Origin: Ruminococcus sp.
GTDB taxonomy: Bacteria > Bacillota > Clostridia > Oscillospirales > Acutalibacteraceae
DNA: 64,000 nucleotides
Assembly: GCA_003521625.1 (NCBI GenBank)
Contig: DPHV01000024.1
Span: 362,815 to 426,814 of the forward strand
Direction: 5' to 3'
The translations under genes and the position numbers were made by a program. Positions 34,491-42,893 of the stretch are shown here, one piece after another. The notes beneath the pieces were generated by a model. The model did not search any database and was not told the origin of the DNA. It saw only the letters and a program-made list of their open reading frames with translations. Position 1 is the first letter of the stretch. Each line of letters starts with the position of its first letter.

Positions 34491-34700
34491 CGGTGCGCCG
34501 TTTGCGGTAAACGCCGAGGATTTCGGCGCACCGATTATTTATTTATCCGAAAATGTTTTGCAATCCCTCAACCGCAAACGTTTATTTACAACGTTGTGCC
34601 TGTGAGCGACGAGGGCGTCGCTCGCTACAGTTTTCAAATTCGTTATTACGGGACTTACAAAACATCTATTTCAGATTAAACATTGTCTGACCACAATGTA
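34491..34700. other. Hairpin-rich gap between giant protein and CotH-dockerin genes
   Basis: No gene. Perfect stem CGGTGCGCCG/CGGCGCACCG (34491-34500 with 34524-34533); TTTGCGGT (34501-34508) is complementary to ACCGCAAA (34571-34578), offering an alternative fold; GAGCGACG/CGTCGCTC (34604-34611 with 34616-34623) is a small dispersed repeat also seen at 46445; ACATTGT/ACAATGT (34680-34699) lies directly after the CotH stop and could end that transcript. Confidence 0.6.
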
Positions 34701-37700
34701 TTAAAAACCTGCGAGAGCTTTCTGCATCATTGTTGAGTCTTTTATGTCAACTTTGCCGTCGAGGTTTACGTCGAGAAGCTGATACTGAAGTGTTGATACT
34801 TCTTCGGCTTCTGCGGTAATTTTCTGTGCAAGTGTTGCAGACTTGATTGTGAAGAATGACGGTGCAGAAGAAGCCTCTAACATTGCATTCGGAGTGAGTG
34901 CCGACGGGATTGTGAGCAAGCTTGATGATGTTAAGTCAGTTAAGCTTGCGGTACTAATATTGTTATCTGGCAAATATGTACCCATTGCATACTCTTTGTA
35001 TTTACCTTCTGTATCTTTCGCCCATGTAAAGCCGATGTTTCTGTCGCTTGTTGCAGAATATACCATATGAGTTGCAGAAATGTGGTAGTTTCTGATGTAT
35101 TCATCCATTTCCGTAAGGTCTTTAAGAGTTGTGTCACCCATAAGGTTATCTACTGCAAAGTAATACTCTGTTGCTGCTCCGAATGTGTATGAAGTAGTTG
35201 CGTTAACGTTATTCTTCGTTGTAAATGTAATTGTATGAGGAACAGATGTATCAATTGTTATATCCTTGAAGAACCAATAGAATTTCAAAGAGCCTGAATA
35301 TGTTGAACCAAAGTATGTTCCGTTATCAGTTGAAGTTTTAGGTGTTCTTGACATTACTGTAGCTGCAGCGTTGTCAAGTGAGAATGAAGGAACATAGGCA
35401 GAAGCGGCTGCACTCTTGAAGTAAACTCTGACAGTCTTATTGCCTGCCTTTTCATTTATTGTAATTTCAACTCCGGTTGAAGCCGAGCTTTCACGACCAC
35501 CGTAAACTGCTTTTACAGTGTATGTATACTTTGAGCCAACCATTGATTCGTCAGTTGCAATGTCGAAATTTCCGTCAGACCGGTCTGTTCCAACCTTGAC
35601 ACCGTCCTTGTAAAGACGATATACAACTCCGCTCTCAAGATCGGATGTAACCTTGATGATGAATGGTGAGCCTGCTTCAACAGCAGAGATTTCTGTTGTT
35701 CCGTCAGCGGCATAAGCTTTGATTGTAGGAGCTGAAGGTGTGTAAACAGGGTATTCATCAGATGTGAACTGTGTGTTTAACCAAGTTGCACGAGTTGCTG
35801 TCCAAGTGTTAAGATAATTCACTGCTTCGTTGTGATTAGCACCTGTGTTCTTTACACCCCAATTGGCTTTATTTAATAAATCATTTGCGATAAAGCCCCA
35901 ACGGGCTTCGTTCATCTCGGCAGAAGCGTTAATATTATCGAACCAAGTCTTTTTAATCAGACCGTTGTCTCCGATATATTTCTGAATATTAGCATAGAAG
36001 CCGTTAGTACCTTCCCACTGATTTCTGATTTCAGTTTTGAAAGCTGAATTCTGACTTGCAAGCTGTGACTGAATGCTGTATTTATCGGGAGCTTTGGACT
36101 CTGAATTATCCATTCTCTTATACTTTGCAAGCCAAGCGTCAGTTTTGGCAGGTGATAATGTTTTTCCGTCCTTTGTGTACTTATAATTTTCTTTTTCGAA
36201 CTGTCCTAACGCCATATCGTAGTCCCATACGGGATTTGCTACGAATACAGGATTAGTCTGTGAACAGTCAAATGTAATATAATAGCTTGTTGACGCTGCG
36301 TCAAGGTTTGCTGTAAATTCCTGAATTAGATACATTTTTGCAAAGGATTCAACGTCCATTACAGCTGAAAGATCAGTCTTTGAAGCGTTAGCAGTAAATG
36401 CAACTTCTTCCATTTTAGCAAATTTATTTGCTATAAATTCAACCTGTTCTTTTGTTGCATATTCAGGACTCTTTATTACTACATTCTGACCTTGAGGTGA
36501 AACAAAGTAGCAAGGCTCATCATTAACACGATCAGAAATTTCAAACTCGAGCAAATATTTACCCTGTTTAGCCGGGCGTGTTTCTGTATTGTCATAAGGA
36601 TACTTATTCTTATCGCTTGTGGCACCGTTTGGAGCTACATTTGCATAACGCATATCAGGAGTGTACGTTTTATTATTTGCATAAGTATATGAATATGTGG
36701 TTTTTGTAGTAGTCTTATCGATAGTAGCTTCAGGATTTTTTGTAACTTCCTTAACAGCATCTTCGTTTATATCTTCAAAGCTATTTCCTTTAATAAGCTT
36801 ACTTGAACCAATGTCAACCTTTTCCGTTACAAGGTACTGACCTAAATACTCACCGTTATCGTAGATATCAACAAAGCTGAATTCAGGTGAATAAAGAAGT
36901 CCGATTTCAGAAGCAAGCTGATATGTAAGAGCGTTACGGAGCATTGATTCATCGGCATTGTTTGCAAGCAAACAATAGCTTTTTGAACCGGAAGCTTTTG
37001 AACCGTCAGGGAGCTTTGTTGTATCAATATTAAAGAGGTTGGTTTTTTTAGCCAGCTTCATATTGAAAGCGTATTTACCGAAGAATTCATTACTTGCTTG
37101 CCAAGAAGAGTTACCTCTACCCTTTACGCTCTCAAGTGCCATTGCTGACGAGAACGAAGCTTTTGCGGTTTCATTAGTCATTGTTTTGCAAACACCGCCG
37201 TCTCTTACAACATCTCCCTTAGATGCGCCTGCACCTTTTTTAGTAGGCAACGGACTGGCAACACCAGCTTTCGTTGTGTAAAGGAACATTGCGTTGGTTG
37301 AACCTTGCATTACCTTTACGGTGTAGCTGTTATCATTTTCGGATGAATATGTACTACCGGCTGTAAGCTTAACTACAGCAGTATTTTTACTAGGAATTTC
37401 TGTGCCGTTAAGCTTAACTGCACTATTAAATCCGTTATAAATATGAGCATTTGAAAGATCTACATTCTTCGGAACATAGAATGTGTAGGGATTGTTTCTT
37501 TCTTGATTACTGCCTTTGTAGTTATTCCACTTGATAAGAGTTGCAGTAGTGTCGTACTCATCGGGAGCAACGTCTATCCACAAACCGTCTTCTTTAAGCG
37601 ACTGAATATAAGCAGGCTTGTTGAGCTTGAAGGTTGCTTTTACTGTAACGTTCTGTTCAGGCATTGTGAAAGTACGTGTGTTGCTTGTACCGGATACTTC

Positions 37701-38474
37701 AATATTATTTTTATCTTCACCTGTTACTGTAACAGTATCAAGTTCAAAGTATGTCTTAACAGGATTTCCGGTAATTGTTACAGTATCGCCTGAATTTGCA
37801 GTACCTGCTGCTGTACCACCGGATGCGCTGAAAGACAACGAACCGTTGAGGTCTGTTGTAGCATCAGTAATTGTGTATTCACCGGGAGTTGTAACAGGAG
37901 CTGTTGTGGGCGGTACGGTTGTTTCAACCGGTTCGGTTGTTGTTGGTTCGGTTGTTGTTGGTTCTGTTGTGGGTTCGGTCGGTGTTGAACCATCATCTTT
38001 TGATAAATCAATAGTATCGCCAGTCGGGTTGTATGTAATTTTTACTTTAAAAGATGATTTAACCTGTGATTTAATATAATAATAACCACTTTGCTGATAA
38101 TTGCCACCAACATTCAACCAATGAAAATAAGTATCATCATAAGTACCTTTAGTTGATGTTTTAAGTGTGTTCAGACCTGTCGTAATAGTACTTGAGTCAG
38201 TGTTAATATAACAAACAATAGTAGTATTGGGATATAACGAAGAATCTTCAAATGAAGCTACATAGTTACTACCATCTGCTGTCATTTCAACTTTCTTAGT
38301 AAAACTACTATAATTAGTATTATCGCCAATCGTATACCATAAATAATAAGTACCTGCACCGACAGGCTCGCTGTCAACTACAGCGGCATTTGCCGGTATA
38401 GCTACGAGAATCATTGATATTACCATCATTATTGACAAAATAATGGAAATCAAAGATTTTGACTTAAATTTCAT
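34701..38474 (-). CDS. Secreted CotH-family protein with C-terminal half-dockerin
   Basis: 1257 residues: signal peptide (1-31), a carbohydrate-binding-like N-terminal domain, a Thr/Pro linker (EPTTEPTTTEPTTTEPVE), a beta repeat domain, then a CotH domain about residues 395-830. CotH landmarks are VKGRGNSSWQ, NADESMLRNALTYQLASEIG, FVDIYDNGEYLGQYLVTEKV and NPVWDYDMALGQ. Further beta domains follow, and the C-terminus is DVNLDGKVDIKDSTMMQKAL, a single F-hand repeat rather than the usual pair. CotH domains are atypical protein kinases in spore coats, and are also found in ruminococcal cellulosomes. Promoter about 155 bases upstream. Confidence 0.92.
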   Translation of the reverse strand: MKFKSKSLISIILSIMMVISMILVAIPANAAVVDSEPVGAGTYYLWYTIGDNTNYSSFTKKVEMTADGSNYVASFEDSSLYPNTTIVCYINTDSSTITTGLNTLKTSTKGTYDDTYFHWLNVGGNYQQSGYYYIKSQVKSSFKVKITYNPTGDTIDLSKDDGSTPTEPTTEPTTTEPTTTEPVETTVPPTTAPVTTPGEYTITDATTDLNGSLSFSASGGTAAGTANSGDTVTITGNPVKTYFELDTVTVTGEDKNNIEVSGTSNTRTFTMPEQNVTVKATFKLNKPAYIQSLKEDGLWIDVAPDEYDTTATLIKWNNYKGSNQERNNPYTFYVPKNVDLSNAHIYNGFNSAVKLNGTEIPSKNTAVVKLTAGSTYSSENDNSYTVKVMQGSTNAMFLYTTKAGVASPLPTKKGAGASKGDVVRDGGVCKTMTNETAKASFSSAMALESVKGRGNSSWQASNEFFGKYAFNMKLAKKTNLFNIDTTKLPDGSKASGSKSYCLLANNADESMLRNALTYQLASEIGLLYSPEFSFVDIYDNGEYLGQYLVTEKVDIGSSKLIKGNSFEDINEDAVKEVTKNPEATIDKTTTKTTYSYTYANNKTYTPDMRYANVAPNGATSDKNKYPYDNTETRPAKQGKYLLEFEISDRVNDEPCYFVSPQGQNVVIKSPEYATKEQVEFIANKFAKMEEVAFTANASKTDLSAVMDVESFAKMYLIQEFTANLDAASTSYYITFDCSQTNPVFVANPVWDYDMALGQFEKENYKYTKDGKTLSPAKTDAWLAKYKRMDNSESKAPDKYSIQSQLASQNSAFKTEIRNQWEGTNGFYANIQKYIGDNGLIKKTWFDNINASAEMNEARWGFIANDLLNKANWGVKNTGANHNEAVNYLNTWTATRATWLNTQFTSDEYPVYTPSAPTIKAYAADGTTEISAVEAGSPFIIKVTSDLESGVVYRLYKDGVKVGTDRSDGNFDIATDESMVGSKYTYTVKAVYGGRESSASTGVEITINEKAGNKTVRVYFKSAAASAYVPSFSLDNAAATVMSRTPKTSTDNGTYFGSTYSGSLKFYWFFKDITIDTSVPHTITFTTKNNVNATTSYTFGAATEYYFAVDNLMGDTTLKDLTEMDEYIRNYHISATHMVYSATSDRNIGFTWAKDTEGKYKEYAMGTYLPDNNISTASLTDLTSSSLLTIPSALTPNAMLEASSAPSFFTIKSATLAQKITAEAEEVSTLQYQLLDVNLDGKVDIKDSTMMQKALAGF

Positions 38475-38621
38475 TTTTTATTACCTCCATAACCTTTTTA
38501 TATTGGTAAAGCAGAGAGCTATAGACTTTTAAAATCACATTGATTATCAGCTTTTACTGCCTGACCTACAGTGAAATCGGGTGATTTCGGCTGAAAAAGG
38601 GTATAGTTCCCTACATTTATT
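38475..38621 (-). promoter_or_regulatory. Long structured 5' leader of the CotH-dockerin gene
   Basis: About 147 bases lie between the predicted transcription start and the ATG. The RNA contains GAAAUC-ACCC-GAUUUC (flanked by CAG/CUG), GGGAACUAUACCC near the 5' end, and a GGAGG site before the start. It matches no riboswitch I recognise. Confidence 0.45.
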
Positions 38622-38627
38622 TATGAC

Positions 38628-38656
38628 ATTATAACATTTTAATGAATTTATTTCAA
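38628..38656 (-). promoter_or_regulatory. Sigma-A promoter of the CotH-dockerin gene
   Basis: TTGAAA (38656-38651), a 17-base spacer, TATAAT (38633-38628) on the minus strand. Confidence 0.82.
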
Positions 38657-38939
38657 TAGTTTTAAATACATTTTATTCCATTTGTTATATTTAATGAATT
38701 ATTGTGTTATAAATGAATTATAGTTGTCATTTTTTAAAAATATTTTGTATTTATGATGATTATTTGTTAGAATATATTGATATACCGGTATTCTCTGCAG
38801 TATTATTATAGCATATTTAATTTATATTTTGATTTGTTTTTCAAATATTTGTGCATAATTTTTGATTTTTGGCGTTTTAGACAGATATTGCATTATTATA
38901 TTGTGCAGAATTATGGTATTTAATTATATTTTAAGGGTT

Positions 38940-38992
38940 AAGGAACGTCAAGGATGTCGTTCTTTATGGAAAAATTTGTAAAATATCGTTAT
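38940..38992. repeat. Small dispersed hairpin repeat, copy D
   Basis: GAACGTCAAGGATGTCGTTC, then a tail with ATATCGTTATCGTTGTT. It matches copy C at 46999-47045, where both arms change together (GGGACG/CGTCCC against GAACG/CGTTC). Confidence 0.6.
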
Positions 38993-39089
38993 CGTTGTTC
39001 AGGTCTTCTTCTTTTATCTTTTTCTTGGTGTACAATTCTTCTACAAACCCGTACAACTTATCAAAATCTGCCGGATTATCTATTTTCCT
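38964..39089 (-). pseudogene. Short C-terminal gene remnant
   Basis: A minus-strand frame closed by TAG upstream reads DNPADFDKLYGFVEELYTKK, continues with an acidic end and stops at 38964. It looks like real protein (charged, helical) but has no start or ribosome binding site. Parent family not recognised. Confidence 0.4.
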
Positions 39090-39120
39090 CTATGATGCCC
39101 CTTTGCATTTATTCTTATAA

Positions 39121-39149
39121 TTGACTTTTGAAAAAAAGTGTACTATAAT
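39121..39149 (+). promoter_or_regulatory. Sigma-A promoter of the dTDP-sugar operon
   Basis: TTGACT (39121-39126), a 17-base spacer, TATAAT (39144-39149). Predicted start is near 39156, about 380 bases before the first gene, so the leader includes the inverted-repeat element. Confidence 0.82.
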
Positions 39150-39156
39150 TATAAAT

Positions 39157-39181
39157 AATATATATTAATAGTATATTTTAT
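39157..39181 (+). repeat. 25-base direct repeat, left copy
   Basis: Identical to 39465-39489 (centre TATTAATAGTATATTTTAT). The two copies bracket the miniature inverted-repeat element. Confidence 0.75.
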
Positions 39182-39236
39182 CAGTCTGTCGAAAAAGAAT
39201 ATACTTTCAATTTGTAACGGTCAACTTTTGTAATAT

Positions 39237-39400
39237 AGCCAAACCTTCCCTTGAGGGAAGGTGTCACAGTGATTTATTGCTGTGACGGAAGGGTGGCAGG
39301 TCAGATGAACTTGTATATATCAGGAAAAGTTCATCTCCACCCCTCAGTCATTTTGCACGCAAAATGACAGCTCCCCTAATGAAGGGGAGCCTTGGTTATA
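39237..39400. mobile_element. Miniature inverted-repeat element (MITE-like)
   Basis: About 160 bases. The left end (from CCAAACCTTCCC) and the reverse complement of the right end (from CCAAGGCTCCCC) are related over about 58 bases, both ending GGGTGG. Each arm also contains its own hairpin (CTTCCCTTGAGGGAAG; CTCCCCTAATGAAGGGGAG), as does the inner part (CATTTTGCACGCAAAATG). It encodes no protein. Elements of this form are common in Oscillospiraceae intergenic regions. It lies in the leader of the sugar operon and would fold strongly in RNA. Confidence 0.75.
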
Positions 39401-39464
39401 ATGGCAAAGTTTTGTTGTAAATTTTGAGTTTGTTTAAAATATAACTTTTTATACAAGCTGAAAA

Positions 39465-39489
39465 AATATATATTAATAGTATATTTTAT
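39465..39489 (+). repeat. 25-base direct repeat, right copy
   Basis: Identical to 39157-39181. Together with the left copy it flanks the inverted-repeat element, either as a long duplication or as a recombination footprint. Confidence 0.75.
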
Positions 39490-39533
39490 ATTTTTTTATT
39501 TTTTAAAATTCTAATAAAAGTCAGGTAGTTTTT

Positions 39534-40661
39534 ATGATTCCATTTAACAAACCGCCGTTTACCGGCAAAGAAACCGAGTATATAAAAAAGGCAATTGAAA
39601 ACAATAAAATATGCGGCGACGGTGAATTTACTAAAAAGTGCAATAAGTGGCTTGAGGATAAAACCGGCGCCAAAAAAGCGTTGCTTACTACATCCTGCAC
39701 TCATTCGCTGGAAATGGCTGCTCTTCTGCTTAATATTCAGCCGGGCGACGAGGTTATTATGCCCTCGTTTACCTTTGTTTCTACTGCTGACGCATTTGTG
39801 CTCCGCGGTGCAAAAATTGTTTTTGTTGACATACGTCCCGACACAATGAATATTGACGAAACCCTGATTGAACAGGCGATTACTGAAAAGACAAAAGCTA
39901 TTGTTCCGGTTCATTATGCCGGTGTTTCCTGCGAAATGGACGCTATTATGGACATTGCAAGACGCCATAATTTAGCTGTTGTTGAAGATGCGGCTCAGGG
40001 TGTTATGGCTGAATATAAAGGACGAGCTCTCGGAACTATGGGCAACTTTGGCTGCTATTCCTTCCACGAAACTAAAAATTACAGTATGGGCGAAGGCGGA
40101 GCATTGCTGATTAACAATGCCGATGACATTGAAAATGCCGAGATTATCCGTGAAAAAGGAACTGACAGAAGCAGATTCCTGCGTGGTCAGATTGATAAAT
40201 ACACATGGGTAAATTACGGCTCTTCCTATCTGCCAAGTGATATGAATGCGGCTTTCCTTCTTGCACAGCTTGAGCAGGCTGATAAAATTAACGACGACCG
40301 TCTTGCTTCCTGGAAAAGATATTACGACGGTTTGTCCGATTTACAAAAGCAGGGTAAGGTTGTACTGCCTTTTGTACCCGAGGAATGTAAGCATAATGCG
40401 CATATGTTCTACATAAAGACAGGAAACCTTGATGAACGCACAAGACTTATTGCATATTTAAAGGAAAACGACATTGGTGCCGTATTCCATTATGTACCGC
40501 TTCATTCTGCTCCGGCAGGTAAAAAATACGGAGTTTTCTGCGGCGAGGATAAATACACAACTTCCGAAAGCGATAAGCTTGTAAGACTGCCTATGTATTA
40601 CGGTCTTACAAAAGACGATACCGACTATATTATTGAAAAGGTTATTGCATTTTATAAGTAA
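39534..40661 (+). CDS. wecE: dTDP-4-amino-4,6-dideoxygalactose transaminase (WecE/RffA type)
   Basis: 375-residue DegT/DnrJ/EryC1 aminotransferase. It converts dTDP-4-keto-6-deoxyglucose, made by RmlA/RmlB in this operon, to a 4-amino sugar. It begins IPFNKPPFTGKETEYIKKAI, the WecE hallmark; the PLP Lys is in FHETKNYSMGEGGA near residue 182; VEDAAQGV holds the PLP-binding Asp. The end FHYVPLHSAPAGKKYG is typical of RffA. The ribosome binding site (CAGGTAG) is weak. First gene of the operon. Confidence 0.92.
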   Translation: MIPFNKPPFTGKETEYIKKAIENNKICGDGEFTKKCNKWLEDKTGAKKALLTTSCTHSLEMAALLLNIQPGDEVIMPSFTFVSTADAFVLRGAKIVFVDIRPDTMNIDETLIEQAITEKTKAIVPVHYAGVSCEMDAIMDIARRHNLAVVEDAAQGVMAEYKGRALGTMGNFGCYSFHETKNYSMGEGGALLINNADDIENAEIIREKGTDRSRFLRGQIDKYTWVNYGSSYLPSDMNAAFLLAQLEQADKINDDRLASWKRYYDGLSDLQKQGKVVLPFVPEECKHNAHMFYIKTGNLDERTRLIAYLKENDIGAVFHYVPLHSAPAGKKYGVFCGEDKYTTSESDKLVRLPMYYGLTKDDTDYIIEKVIAFYK

Positions 40662-40676
40662 ATGCTATGTAAAATT

Positions 40677-41213
40677 ATGGATAAAATGATTTTTGATAAA
40701 GTTACTCTGAGAAAAATGACCGAAAAAGATACTGCGAATGTTGTCAGATGGCGCAACAGTCCCTCTGTGGTAGAAAATTTTATTTTCAGAACGCCTTTAA
40801 CAGAGGAAGCTCATTTGCAGTGGTACCGTAACAAGGTGCTTACCGGTCAGGTAGCTCAGTTTATTATTGAAGATAACGAAACAGGCTTGGACGTTGGTTC
40901 GGTTTATCTTCGAGATATTGATAATGAAAATAAAAAATGCGAATACGGTATTTTTATTGGCGAAGAGTCCTGCAGAGGCAAAGGCTTGGGTACTGCCGCC
41001 GCAAAAGCAATTCTTGATTATGCTTTTTCTCAACTTGGAATGAACCGTGTGTTTTTAAGGGTGTTTGCTAAAAATGCGGCCGCCATTAACAGCTACAAGC
41101 GTGCAGGTTTTAAGGAAGAGGGCGTTTTTCGTCAGGATGTTATAATCGACGGTATTCCGTATGATATGGTTTTTATGGCGGTGCTGTTTGATGATTGGAA
41201 AAAAGGAGTTTGA
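40677..41213 (+). CDS. GNAT N-acetyltransferase, probable sugar-amine acetyltransferase
   Basis: 178-residue GNAT protein with the acetyl-CoA loop SCRGKGLGTAAAKAIL near residue 100 and the segment NAAAINSYKRAGFKEEGVFR typical of the family (RimJ/PseH-like). It sits directly after the transaminase gene, so N-acetylation of the new amino group to give dTDP-Fuc4NAc or an isomer is the natural guess. The frame can start at ATG 40662, right after the previous stop, or ATG 40677; neither has a strong ribosome binding site, so the start is uncertain. Confidence 0.82.
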   Translation: MDKMIFDKVTLRKMTEKDTANVVRWRNSPSVVENFIFRTPLTEEAHLQWYRNKVLTGQVAQFIIEDNETGLDVGSVYLRDIDNENKKCEYGIFIGEESCRGKGLGTAAAKAILDYAFSQLGMNRVFLRVFAKNAAAINSYKRAGFKEEGVFRQDVIIDGIPYDMVFMAVLFDDWKKGV

Positions 41214-41219
41214 TTTTAG

Positions 41220-42167
41220 TTGGATAAAATATCCGTAGTTATTCCCTGTTACAATTCGGAAAAAACAATAACAACGGTGGTTGATGAGGTAATCAGCACC
41301 ATTACGGCTCACGGCGGATATGATTATGAGATTATTCTTGTAAACGATTGTTCGCCTGATAATGTTTTCAGCGTTATTACCCATATGGCAGAGGAAAATC
41401 CAAAAATAAAAGGACTGGACCTTGCCAGAAATTTCGGTCAGCATTCTGCTATTATGGCCGGCTTTAATTATGTTACCGGTGATATTGTGGTATGTCTTGA
41501 CGATGACGGACAAACTCCCGCAAATGAAATGTTTAAACTGATTGACGCACTTGACCAAAATGATTTGGTATTTGCAAAATATACGGATAAAAAACACTCT
41601 GCTTTCCGTAATCTGGGCAGTAAAGTAAATGATAAAATGGCTCAATGGCTGATTGAAAAGCCAAAGGATTTAAAGATAATGAGCTATTTTGCCTGCAAAA
41701 GATATGTGGTTGAGGAAGTTAAAAATTATGACAACCCGTACCCTTACATAAGCGGACTTTTGCTCAGGACAACAAAAAGAGTCGGCAATGTTGAAATACA
41801 TCACCGTGACCGTTTAGAGGGAAAATCCGGATATACAATAAGGAAACTGCTGCTTCTTTGGGTAAACGGATTTACGGCTTTTTCCGTTAAGCCTCTCCGA
41901 ATTGCAACAATTGCCGGAGTGCTTGTTGCTTTTGCCGGATTTTTATACGGAATTTATATAATCATAAACAAGCTGGTTCATCCGCTGACGCCCCTTGGTT
42001 ACAGTTCAACAATGGCTGTTCTGCTGTTTATTGGCGGTATGATAATGATAATACTCGGATTAATCGGCGAATACATAGGAAGAATATACATCAGCATTAA
42101 TAATGCTCCGCAGTATGTTATACGCCGAAGCGTAAACACGGAGGACGAAAACAATGCGAATAAATGA
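41220..42167 (+). CDS. Family 2 polyprenyl-phosphate glycosyltransferase (DPM1/GtrB/ArnC-like)
   Basis: 315 residues. The GT2 domain starts KISVVIPCYNSEKTI and has the nucleotide-sugar Asp cluster CLDDDGQTPANEM near residue 95 and HHRDRLEGKSGYTIRKLL near residue 200. Two membrane segments follow near residues 229-250 and 262-287. This design loads one sugar onto undecaprenyl phosphate at the inner face of the membrane. The start is TTG 41220 behind AAAAAGGAG. It overlaps the next gene by 14 bases. Confidence 0.9.
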   Translation: MDKISVVIPCYNSEKTITTVVDEVISTITAHGGYDYEIILVNDCSPDNVFSVITHMAEENPKIKGLDLARNFGQHSAIMAGFNYVTGDIVVCLDDDGQTPANEMFKLIDALDQNDLVFAKYTDKKHSAFRNLGSKVNDKMAQWLIEKPKDLKIMSYFACKRYVVEEVKNYDNPYPYISGLLLRTTKRVGNVEIHHRDRLEGKSGYTIRKLLLLWVNGFTAFSVKPLRIATIAGVLVAFAGFLYGIYIIINKLVHPLTPLGYSSTMAVLLFIGGMIMIILGLIGEYIGRIYISINNAPQYVIRRSVNTEDENNANK

Positions 42168-42513
42168 CAATAAATCTAAAATTGCCAGTTTTGTTATGCT
42201 GCACGCAATACTGCTTATGTATTCATTTTGCAGTGTGTTCTCAAAGCTTGCGGCAGGCGCTGAATTTATGTCATTTCAGTTTATACTATGCTATGGTCTG
42301 ATGATGATAGTTCTTGCCGCCTATGCCCTTCTGTGGCAGCAGGTACTAAAAAGAATGCCCTTAACAACTGCGTTTGCAAATAAGGGAGTAGTAATTATCT
42401 GGGGTATGATTTGGGGCGCTTTGTTTTTTTCCGAAGCCATAACGTGGTATATGGTTGTGGGCTCTGTCATTATATTTACCGGAATTGTTTTGGTGGTGAC
42501 TGATAATGAATGA
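42154..42513 (+). CDS. Small EamA/SMR-type membrane protein, ArnE-like flippase subunit 1
   Basis: 119 residues, four membrane segments, related to the EamA/SMR fold (WGMIWGALFFSEAITWYMVV resembles the conserved end of the repeat). Pairs of such half-size proteins act as ArnE/ArnF flippases for lipid-linked aminosugars. It overlaps both neighbours: the glycosyltransferase upstream and the second half-size protein downstream (8 bases). The position directly after the lipid-loading enzyme supports a flippase role. Confidence 0.8.
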   Translation: MRINDNKSKIASFVMLHAILLMYSFCSVFSKLAAGAEFMSFQFILCYGLMMIVLAAYALLWQQVLKRMPLTTAFANKGVVIIWGMIWGALFFSEAITWYMVVGSVIIFTGIVLVVTDNE

Positions 42514-42874
42514 CGGAACGTTGATGATTATATTCTCTTTGGTATTCGTTGTGAGCGTGCTGATTTCTTCTATCTCGCAGGTAATGCTAAAAACAAGTGC
42601 AAACAAGTCCTATTCGGACAGAATAAAGGAATACCTGAACCCCACAGTTATAATTGCTTACGGTTTGTTTTTTCTGTCAACACTTATAACGGTTTTTGCT
42701 TATAAGGTTGTTCCGCTTTCACTGGGACCTGTGCTTGAAAGTACAGGATACATTTTTGTAGCAGTATTGGGTGTTGTTTTGCTTAAAGAAAAAATGTCCC
42801 GCAGAAAGCTTTTCGGCATGATACTTATTCTTGCAGGTATTGCATTGTTTTCCCTTGGTGGAATGATATTCTGA
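42506..42874 (+). CDS. Small EamA/SMR-type membrane protein, ArnF-like flippase subunit 2
   Basis: 122 residues, four membrane segments. SSISQVMLKTSANKSYS near the N-terminus and VVPLSLGPVLESTGYIFVAV near residue 75 match the SMR/EamA signature. Probably forms an antiparallel heterodimer with the 119-residue protein. Starts inside the end of that gene. Confidence 0.82.
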   Translation: MNDGTLMIIFSLVFVVSVLISSISQVMLKTSANKSYSDRIKEYLNPTVIIAYGLFFLSTLITVFAYKVVPLSLGPVLESTGYIFVAVLGVVLLKEKMSRRKLFGMILILAGIALFSLGGMIF

Positions 42875-42893
42875 TATAAGGAGAGCCGATTGA

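Noticed and set aside
37778..38011. Gln/Pro-rich minus-strand frame
   Set aside because: Frame-shifted shadow of the Thr/Pro linker in the CotH-dockerin protein.
37618..38079. Plus-strand 153-codon frame rich in Val/Gly
   Set aside because: Antisense shadow of the CotH-dockerin gene; no ribosome binding site.
38475..38621. Cyclic-di-GMP or other known riboswitch in the CotH leader
   Set aside because: The conserved bases of the classes I can recall are not present.
39486..39968. Minus-strand 160-codon frame at the start of the sugar operon
   Set aside because: Antisense to wecE, which has clear family motifs.
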